Part shown: piece after piece, positions 43,693 to 51,448 of the stretch | Position numbering within the stretch: position 1 is the stretch's first letter | How the letters are laid out: each line of letters opens with the position of its first letter | From: Candolleomyces eurysporus | Taxonomy: Eukaryota > Basidiomycota > Agaricomycetes > Agaricales > Psathyrellaceae | Length of the DNA: 51,448 bases | NCBI GenBank assembly: GCA_027579435.1 | Contig: JANBPK010001090.1 | Location: forward strand, 1-51,448 | Direction: 5' to 3' | The notes under the pieces: generated by a model | What the model was told of the DNA's origin: nothing | What the model saw: only the letters and a program-made list of their open reading frames with translations | Database searches by the model: none | Translations under genes and position numbers: made by a program

Positions 43693-45272
43693 TCAAGGGA
43701 GTTTGGAGCCAAAGAGGTTGGCAGCGTTGCCCTTGAAGATCGCAGTCTTTTCTGCCGCAGTGAAGAGAGTGGATGCCTTGACGGCCGCGAGGGAGCCAGC
43801 CTGGGTGAAGATTGGCGCGTACGGGAAATCCTAGAAGAGCAGCGTTAAAATTGAATCATGTTGAGAGAAAGATAGATAAAACTCACAGTTCCGAACAACA
43901 ACTGGCTCTTGGGGATGCCATATCCGAGCAATCCGGCAACCTGGTGGTAGTAGGTAGGTCCAGCAGAGTCCCACCAGAAGCTGTAGAAGAGGGTGATATC
44001 CATGAGGAGTAGTTCGTTGAGACGGTAATGCACTGGGCCTCACCGAGTGGAGTAGATCTGAAGGGACGAATCGTAGATAGCAGGAGCTGACTTGAGGATA
44101 CGGTCAATCGCGGCAGGGAAAGCACCACCAACTAGTCGAGGATTAAAACCTACACCATCCACTGAATGAAAACGGAGGCTACATACCGTGGGGAATGACA
44201 TAGTGGATGTTGGTGAAGTTGTGGATCGTCTGGGTGAGGGTCAAGTCCATAAGAGTTCGGGCAGTCTCGAAGCTTCAAGTTGAGCAGAGTTTATTAGCCA
44301 CTCTAATGTACAATACCCAGAGAAAAGGACTTACTAGAACTCGATGTTTCCGGTAGGGTAAGTCGTCGGGTTGGCCTCAATGAGCTGGCTACCAGATTTG
44401 ACGTAAGGTGTGTTTGGGTGGACATAGACGATCTGGCGGCCGCCAAGCCCGTTGAGCGCTTGGAAGAAAGGCTTGAAGTTGGGATGTCCAAGATAATAGG
44501 TCTCGTGGTTGGAAAGCAAGACCACGCCAACGGCACCCAAATTCTGGATGGCGTATCTCGCCTCCGCGATAGCTTCTTGAGTGTATGGCAGAGGGACGAC
44601 AGCGTAGAACCCGAGTCGGCCAGAGTAGAGGCGGCAATAAGCAGCGACTTGCTCGTTCAAGAAACGCGCGAGCGCAACAGTCAGTCCCTTTTGGCCGGGG
44701 TATACGCCTGCGCCAGGCGCGGAGACGGCGATGATAGCCTTGTTGATGCCCTGATTGTTCATGAAGGTGACATGGTCAGCGATTGTCCATGTCGGGGTGG
44801 GGTTGCCTCCAGTGGTCGGAACCATTTGTTTGTACCAATCAGGTACCGCGTGAGCTGGTAGATTCGATATTGTAAGTCAGGCAAACAAGAGTGATGACTA
44901 GAGAATAACTCACTGTGAACATCAATAATGTCAGTCCGATCTGGGGTCTGGCGACCCATGAGATGCCCTAGGCTTCTTCGGCGACGCTCCGTGGCAGCAG
45001 TTTCTTCCACTTGGCCATACACTGAGTTGATTTCCGACAAGGCGCTGTTGAGGATTGCAGGGTCGAGCGCAAAGAGGTCAATGCCATCTAACGGATTTAA
45101 AAGGGTCAAAAACTCTTCATAGTTGGCAATGATCATGCATACCAGCTTCAGCATTACTGATGATCGCGTCAGTCACGTTGGATGCTGTCGCGACGTCTTC
45201 AGCGGCGTAAACCACAGAAATCGAGGAAAGGAAAACGGATGCGAAGATAGAAAAGATTGTTGAAGTCTTCAT
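43693..45272 (-). CDS. Secreted amidohydrolase-2 family (ACMSD-like decarboxylase)
   Basis: Metal-dependent TIM-barrel enzyme; relatives decarboxylate aromatic or semialdehyde acids such as 6-methylsalicylate or aminocarboxymuconate semialdehyde. Seven minus-strand exons (45143-45272, 44914-45087, 44335-44854, 44187-44272, 44044-44131, 43887-43980, 43693-43830) give 409 aa. N-terminal signal peptide MKTSTIFSIFASVFLSS..VYAAE. Metal-site motifs intact: IIDVHTHAVPDW (HxH), IVYVHPNTP, YVIPHVGGAFPAAIDRIL, and the catalytic Asp in LFGTDFPYAP. LLSNHETYYLGHPNFKPFFQ is typical of the family. A signal peptide on this enzyme suggests work outside the cell or in the secretory path, for instance on phenolic acids. 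The substrate is inferred only at family level. Confidence 0.88.
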
Positions 45273-46802
45273 TGTGAGGGAAGACGAGCCGTCTGAAGTT
45301 GGTTATAGAGTGTGAGGAAGGAAACAGAAAACGCCACAGCGCTAATTTCCCAGACGAACGCATCTACTGAATTATAAGTGTGCTTCTTCAGTTGCCATAC
45401 CTCCAACTATCAATCAAACAAACGGCGCCCCGGACCTGGAAAATAGGACTATTCCCGGTACCTGGGATTCGATGGGAAAGTTCCTGACAGCCAAGTTCAA
45501 CCCTCTTTCGACCGCGTTGATCGTCCTATGGTGTCAAGCAAAGACATGGCCACCAGGAGGAAGCGCCTACAGTGAGTACCCCCACTTGGACCCACAAGGC
45601 CTAGGCACTGTCTGAAACAACGAAACTTTTGGGATGCAATGAAACGCTTTGAATATCCACGTACCATCCCTTGGCGTCATCCCACCACCCGCCGCCGCCG
45701 CCGCCGTTTTGCGTGTTGCAGGGTCCAATAAGCGGGAGCTTTCCCGGTTGACAAAGTTAAAAGGGTTTGGTTGAGATGGCATCATTTGGTGCAAATCGCG
45801 TCAGATGGGTAGGTTTGGCCGTTCGACTTGGAGCACCATGAATTGCACGACACCCAAAAAATAGCAAGAGAGCTCTTCAAACTGGGCCGACTGCGAGCCC
45901 TGCTGTAAAGCTCCCCGTAGGGTACGTAACCACCCAGGAACTGGCATTCAGTCTGGCAGGAACTGACAGTGACAAACCTAGATTGGCGAGTTGATGACAT
46001 GATCTGATATCCGCGCAAGAGAACCGGCAAAGCCCTGACGGGAGATAGGGCCTTGCAAAACCAGACAACTAGTTTCACATTTCGGCTGCACGATGGCGAC
46101 AAGGAAGCGCAACTAGAAGGAGAATTCTTGCATTAAACGCATCCTCGCACCGGCTGCTCAACGGGCGTTGGACTCAGACTTGAAGGATTTCTACCTAGAT
46201 CTTTCCTCATGATCAATTGCCTGGACGATGATCTCATGACCAGTCCGAGCAGTCGCCACTGCTTCTTTGTTTAACTATCTCTGCCGAAGCGCAAATCAAA
46301 GTGACAGTTTTTTTTTCTTCTGAATCTGGAACGCAACAGACCATGTGGCAACTTGAAGAGCGGAATGTTCGGCTCTGAGTTGGCCCTGCACAGCTACTGA
46401 GATAGATAGGCATTTTCAGGGATTGGATAGAATCTTCGGTCCACATCTCCCGTCCTTGACCCCATTCGAAAATTCCTTTTGAATGTTCCCTGAATCCCAG
46501 ACATATCCAAGAACAGGATTTAGTTGAATTCGTTCGACGACCCGACCTATCTTGATTTCCATCAGAACGACTAAGTACAGATTGAATTCTAAGGGTTCTT
46601 CCGTCCCTGGTACTCTAACACGCTGTCACTCCGTGATGCCATTCAGATTCGATCTCATGAGGACGGCCTCCGACTGAATCGATGCTGTCCTCGTGGCGCT
46701 TTGGGAAGTCACCAAACTCAGGGCAAAAAAAACCTCCAATAAAGGACGTGAGATGCCCAAGTCCTTGTTTACTTCCTCTTCCTTCAGTCGTTTGCGACAA
46801 CC
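45273..46802. other. Divergent intergenic region, 1.5 kb
   Basis: Upstream of both the amidohydrolase (-) and the 7-TM gene (+). Open frames are short and unconvincing. A GCC/CCG microsatellite-like run lies at about 45690-45706 and a T run near 46310. Nothing else is seen. Confidence 0.5.
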
Positions 46803-48244
46803 ATGGCGAAAAATTGGATGGACCCACAGGAGATTGGCCGCAACAGCAGTAAGTCGCGGGATTTACGTCCTTGTCGTTAGCGCTTCTAATCGTCGCACAC
46901 TGTAGGAATCTTTGCGGCGTTCGTGTTGGTCCTGAGTGGAGTCGCTGCCTGGGATGTGCTTCGATCCTTATCCTTTGACATCTCCATTATCCGAGGGAAG
47001 CGAACCTGGAGGTGGCCTATGGTAAGAAGCGCAACGCTTAGCAATAGACTAGGATATTCTGGGCTAACGGGATCGTTGTCAGGTTCTCTATTTCGTCTGC
47101 AGGATCTGCATGTTGCTCCACATCTTCTCGATGGCAGTCAATTTGAACGCTATTAGCGAGATTCCTTGCCAGGGTGTGACTTGGATTTCTAAGAGTACGT
47201 TCCCTCCAGTCACTATTTTTGTTTCTCTCTCACTGAGGCTTGTCGGCACAGTCAGCGACGCCATTGGAACTTGCGGATCCTCGTTGATTCTTGTCCTACG
47301 AACCACCGCTGTATGGCACAGGGACATCAAAGTCAGCGCTCCACTTGGAGTGATGTTCCTCGGTCAGGTTGCCGTCTGGGTTCAAAGTGAGTCTAACATT
47401 TGCCGCGGCTTTTTACTATTTTTAACAAATATCAGCCTTCCGGTACTCCAGGTCACAGTGGAACCCGCAACGTAATGTGTGCGCGGTTATCTCGACCGCA
47501 CCTCAGCCGCTTCTCGTCGCCGTGTTTGCGTACAGTACGTTTTCCGAGTCGTTCGCTGAGATCCGATAGATTTATATTACTTCTTCAGCTATGGCGTTCG
47601 ATTTTATTATTTTGCTCCTCTGCACGTATAGGCTCGGCACTGGACAAAGAGGCAGCTCTTTGGGAAAGCTACTTCTCCGGGATGGTATTGTGGGTAGTTT
47701 CTTGATTAGCTTACCTGTTCAGTTGCTCATTCTCACCGGACCGATGTAGGGATACTTCACTGCCGCCTTCACCGCAAACCTCATCCAGATGATCTTTGCC
47801 GCTCTCCAGCTCAACCCTGTCATGAATATCCTATGCCTTCCATTCGCCCTGGTTGTCTCGGTCATCGCTGCCACAACCGTTTTCCGCAACGTCTTCACCG
47901 CCTACGACGCGTTCTCGAAAGACCATTCCACCGGACCTTCGTCGAGCTCAAAGGGTCAAAGGATCACTGAAGGGCTGTCCGGCTTCTCAAACCGTCACAA
48001 CGCACGCCTTAACGTCTCGCAAGGCTATCCATCCCAGCACATGAGCTCGAATGATATCGCTCTTGGGGACTATAAACATCGTGACCACCATGATTCGGTC
48101 TCCCCAATCGCGGTCACAAAGGTTGTCGACATAGACGTCGACGGCGTTCCCATTGGCCGTCAAACTGTGAGTCTGGCGTAGGGATTTTTGTCACAACGGC
48201 TTACTCATTGCTAGCGTGGTTCAGAGAAGCCAAGGGGATTCTGA
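46803..48244 (+). CDS. Seven-transmembrane fungal membrane protein, function unknown
   Basis: Eight exons (46803-46848, 46906-47021, 47083-47194, 47252-47386, 47436-47534, 47589-47689, 47750-48166, 48215-48244) give 351 aa. Recognisable lineage pattern: SGVAAWDVLRSLSFDISII, GKRTWRWPM, EIPCQGVTW, DAIGTCGSSLILVLRTTAVW, FLGQVAVWVQTFRYSRSQWNP, LNPVMNILCLPFALVVSVIAATTVFRNVF, with about seven hydrophobic segments and a Ser/His-rich cytosolic tail. It looks receptor-like but carries no known GPCR signature that I can point to. The donor of the sixth intron is gtgggt (47690), the only one that keeps frame. A last intron (48167-48214) replaces a short read-through end at 48181; either end is possible. 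Confidence 0.75.
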
Positions 48245-48688
48245 TATGGATTCGGTCGAGAAAGGGCACGCCTTGTAGTCAGTACTGGAGTCCCTTTTCT
48301 TTCATAACAAAAAAAACATACATATTTAACCATCTATCTATCTCACCGCTCATACTTGTCTGTACATATTCCGTGAGGATTGTAGATTATCCTCAAGCTT
48401 TTCTCGGGTGGATGTTGTTTCCCTGTACCATTGTAAATTGGAGAATAGAATCTTTGGGATTTCGTGTCAATAGGATACATTTTTACGCAGAAAAGATCTG
48501 GGAAACTGAGAGACTTGAAGCGTGCTGCGTTCATAGTAGGCGGCGCCTATTGGCCGGCCGAGCGCTCAGATTCGGCATGCTTTATTTGGCTCTCGGCAAG
48601 GTACAAACACACTTTTCCACCAATTGACGCCCGGCCTATCACTCATTCCGCTCAAGGACGGCGACGACAACGACGAGGAACTCGAAAC
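48245..48688. other. Intergenic region
   Basis: 444 nt between the 7-TM gene and the TRF4-like gene, both on plus. No gene or repeat seen. Confidence 0.5.
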
Positions 48689-50907
48689 ATGTCCGAAAAG
48701 CGGCCCAGCGATAACAACAAGAAGGCTAAGCGTCGCAAGAAGCGCTCTGGTGCAGCGACTCCGGCCTCAGCAAGTGGCACTTCCACCCCGAAACCCTCGA
48801 CGAGTAGAGTGGAGGAACCTGCCGGCGTGAAGGGGTTCGATGGCGAAGACTACATTGCATTCGACTTCTCTGACCCATCCGACGACGATGGAGGGACCAA
48901 CTTGCAAGTTGACGCGAAGGGGAAGGGCAAGGCGCGAGATTCTGATGGCGGTCCTGGCGTATCGAGCCATGTTGCAGAGCCGGAGGAACGCGGTGAACGA
49001 CGAAGAAGACGAGACGATGACGACGACCGTAGACGCCGCGATGACTCCTCTCGAAGCCATGCCCGAGATTGGGACAAGGGAAAACGAGTAGGTTCCTCGA
49101 AGCAATACGAAATGGTATTTGCATATGACGACCTTCTTTCCTCGAAGCAACAACGACCCGACCCATATCCATCGAAGAAAGCGCCCTGGGTCTCTGGTAT
49201 AGATTGGGATAGGTGTAAAAACGTTGCTGAAATGTGCGTACGTCCTTGGATTGGGCGATATAGTCCTCACTCAAACTCTTAGGTTGCATCGAGAAGTCGA
49301 GGCATTCACCAGTTGGATATCTCCTTCACCTGTCGAGGACGAAATTCGCGGAATGATCGTTACGCAAATTTCGAATGCAATTCAGTCAAATTTCCCCGAT
49401 GCAAAGATTCTGCCATTCGGAAGCTACGAGACGAAGCTCTATCTCCCATTGGGGTTCGTGGTCCTGTATTCCGTAACGCGTTCTTTGTTTGATGAAGATT
49501 TACAGGGATATAGACCTCGTTATTCTTTCAGACTCCATGGCTTATAGCGATAAAGTAGCTGTTCTTCACTCTCTTGCGAACACGCTGAAGCGAGGAGGGG
49601 TGACGTCGCGGGTGAGCATCATCGCGAAAGCGAAGGTGCCCATCGTCAAGTTCGTCACCACCCACGGCCGTTTCAACGTCGACATCAGTGTCAACCAGTC
49701 CAATGGGCTGCTTGCCGGCAAAATTATCAACGGATTCCTCAATGACCTCCATCCTGGGCGGTCGACTAGTATAGCCCTTCGGAGTATCATCATGATCACC
49801 AAGGCGTTCCTTGCCCAGCGAAGTATGAACGAGGTGTATACGGGCGGATTGGGCAGCTATAGCATTGTGTGTTTGGCGGTCAGTTTCCTCCAGATGCATC
49901 CCAAAGTCCGGAACGGGGAGATTGACCCGGAGGAAAACCTGGGCGTGTTGATCATGGAGTTCTTCGAGCTGTACGGGTGTTACTTCAACTATGATGAGGT
50001 TGGCATTTCGTTACGGGACGGAGGCACGTATTTCAACAAGCGGCAGCGGGGATGGTACGATTACAGCAGGAGGAGTCTGCTTTCCGTCGAGGATCCTGCT
50101 GACTCATGTAAGCGTTTAGCTTTCTGTATGACCTCGCTCTGACGGAGTTTTAGCCAACGATATCTCCAAGGGCTCCTTCCACTTCCACAAGGTCAAAACG
50201 GCCTTTGCAGGAGCATATAGCATCTTGACCTCTACGGCTTACATACGGGCAGGTATGCTGCACTCCCGGAGAAGTGGCCGTTCTGTTCGTCTGAGGGATC
50301 ATTACGACCCGGAAGACTTGTCAATCCTGTCAACCGTGATGGGTGTCACCCAAGAGGTATGTTTTTTTTTAGTTTATGCAAGCGCCGTGCTAATATGATC
50401 GACAAGACTATTAACCATCGGCGTCTCGTACAAGAGCTTTATGATCAGCGGACGCTCCACAGAATTCTCGGAATGAAACCCAAACGTGTCGTCGTTGAAA
50501 GCCCCGACTCCGGTCGCTCTGCAACGATCAAAAGCTCAGGAGCCGATGTGGCCTGGAATGAGGCAGACGACTCTGACAGTGACGTGCACAATTCTAGCCT
50601 TCGGGATGATGGTGGACATGAAGATGAAGACGGACGCTACAATATTGGACAGCCTCGCCGGAAGCGACAGAAAACTGGCACTCGGCATGATCACCACACT
50701 GTCTTTGTCGCCGACGATGACGATGAAGGTGAAGGTGGAGAATACACCAGCGACGATGACGAGGACGAGGATGAGGATGAGGTCGTGATCCCGCCCTCCA
50801 AAACTCGCTCCCGGTCCGCAGCAAAAAGTCCGAGAGATGCTGAGCGAAACAGAGACTACTGGTCGTCGAAAGGAGGGGGCTTTGGCGACGCAAAGGATAC
50901 CGATTGA
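48689..50907 (+). CDS. TRF4: Non-canonical poly(A) polymerase, Trf4/PAPD5-type (TRAMP complex)
   Basis: Nuclear nucleotidyltransferase that adds short A tails to aberrant or precursor RNAs (snoRNA, rRNA spacers, hypomodified tRNA) and hands them to the exosome. Five exons (48689-49233, 49283-49453, 49506-50107, 50154-50356, 50407-50907) give 673 aa. The N-terminus is low-complexity (Lys/Ser, then a charged RRRRDDDDDRRRR stretch). Catalytic core: LHREVEAFTSWISPSP; FGSYETKLYLPLGDIDLV, where GS and the D.D pair bind metal; third Asp in GRFNVDISVNQ; palm/central domain LKRGG, ALRSIIMITKAFLAQR and EVYTGGLGSYSIVCLAVSFLQ; nucleotide-recognition part LGVLIMEFFELYGCYFNYDEVGISLRDGG. C-terminal acidic tail. 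The G-D-I-D motif is made by splicing across 49453/49506. Intact. Confidence 0.92.
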
Positions 50908-51170
50908 ATGTCACCTTTGTGAATAGCATTCTCGTTAAATTTCCGGGTCCTTTTTTTGAGTCTGAGACACCCTAATTCCGCCAGCATAATCCGTTCTTGC
51001 AAGAATGGCAGGAGTATTTGATATTTGATGGGATGATTGATGGCTGCCAAATAACGGTGGGCTGAGCCCAGGCTGAATACCGTGATCAGCATTGACCTTG
51101 CTCCATTTCCTCTCCTTTGAATACGCCTTTCGTTTTGCTACGGTCGCAGGACGGCGTAGGATTCATTATA
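50908..51170. other. Short intergenic region
   Basis: 263 nt between the TRF4-like gene and the next start. No feature. Confidence 0.45.
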
Positions 51171-51448
51171 ATGTAAGTTACACCGTAAATTGAGCTCAAA
51201 ACCATGACACAAACCGGCCAACAGGTCGACGACGAAGCCAGCAGCCCCAGTGACCAGTTTGAAAGAGAGAATCGCCGCCTTAGAGCAGAAGAATGCAGCG
51301 AACGGTCAGCGGTCGACGTCTCCCAACCCGAATGCAGCTCCTCCAACGGCTGGCCTGCGAGACAAGATTTCAAAGTTCGAAAAGAAGGGAGGGNCCCCGT
51401 TCCAAGGGGCAGGTTTGGGCTGGGTGCACCACCACCACCAGAGGCGCA
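51171..51448 (+). CDS. Unidentified basidiomycete protein, 5' part only
   Basis: The start codon is split by an intron: AT (51171-51172), intron 51173-51224 (GTAAGT...AACAG), then G TCG ACG, giving MSTTKPAAPVTSLKERIAAL. It continues through a Ser/Pro-rich linker to LRDKISKFEKKGG and, after the N at 51394, PVPRGRFGLGAPPPP in another frame. I recall this RDKI.KFEKKGG.PVPRG.FG.GAPP string as the N-terminus of a large, disordered protein conserved in Agaricomycetes with no known role to me. Here the N stands for a length ambiguity that needs an extra base (or loss of two) to join the frames. Truncated by the window end. Confidence 0.6.

Noticed and set aside
48726..49289. 187-codon and 167-codon minus-strand ORFs
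   Set aside because: Antisense of the low-complexity first exon of the TRF4-like gene.
1..51448. tRNA, rRNA, CRISPR arrays, prokaryote-type operons or defence systems
   Set aside because: No cloverleaf-like A/B boxes with matching stems, no regular spaced repeats; everything points to fungal nuclear DNA.

Overview
This is nuclear DNA from a filamentous basidiomycete fungus, most likely an Agaricomycete. The genes are dense with 45-75 nt GT-AG introns. Several lineage-typical families are present (an F-box/LRR protein with a coiled-coil lead-in, a 7-TM membrane protein, a DUF6532-like gene, MCT-type MFS carriers), along with copia and chromodomain Ty3/gypsy retroelements. The species cannot be named from the sequence. 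All gene models were spliced by eye.

Layout. 1-381 (-): 3' truncated ribosomal protein eL38. 658-5206 (+): complete 18-exon P5A ATPase (SPF1). 5.2-15.3 kb: repeat-rich, gene-poor block. It holds a decayed gypsy 3' half (about 7.2-10.3 kb) split by a 1,252 bp solo LTR with a 4-bp target duplication, a broken DUF6532-like gene (13.1-14.8 kb, -) and a truncated LTR of the same family as the solo LTR. 15,295-24,165 (+): full-length copia-type element with two 562 bp LTRs and an unusual extra ORF upstream of gag. 24.2-25.0 kb: a host-like gene whose 5' end abuts the 3' LTR. 25.3-25.6 kb: a foldback repeat cluster. 25.6-27.4 kb (+): F-box/LRR protein. 27.9-30.8 kb (-): O-mannosyltransferase PMT2. 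31.3-32.5 kb (-): fibrillarin NOP1. 33.0-38.4 kb (+): tandem duplication carrying two intact MCT-like transporters. 38.6-40.7 kb (+): CCCH-finger protein. 41.7-42.9 kb (+): single-pass membrane protein. 43.7-45.3 kb (-): secreted amidohydrolase. 46.8-48.2 kb (+): 7-TM protein. 48.7-50.9 kb (+): TRF4-like poly(A) polymerase. 51.2 kb to the end (+): start of a further gene.

The conserved genes cover ER membrane-protein quality control and O-mannosylation (SPF1, PMT2) and rRNA/snoRNA biology (NOP1, TRF4, eL38). They are not an operon, and the adjacency need not be functional. The transposon block separates two ordinary gene-dense arms.

Two points matter to any reader. First, isolated Ns in single-copy DNA are mostly length-ambiguity symbols. 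Deleting the N restores the reading frame in eL38, SPF1, NOP1 and the first MFS gene, and in the last case the N-free tandem paralogue confirms it. Ns inside the copia element instead stand for real bases. Second, several genes have minute first exons (3 or 10 nt, or a start codon split AT|G by an intron), so ORF-based annotation misses their true starts. The most novel-looking object is the copia element: an extra membrane-anchored 5' ORF, a gag without a canonical zinc knuckle, a long uncharacterised region before the protease, and no target-site duplication.
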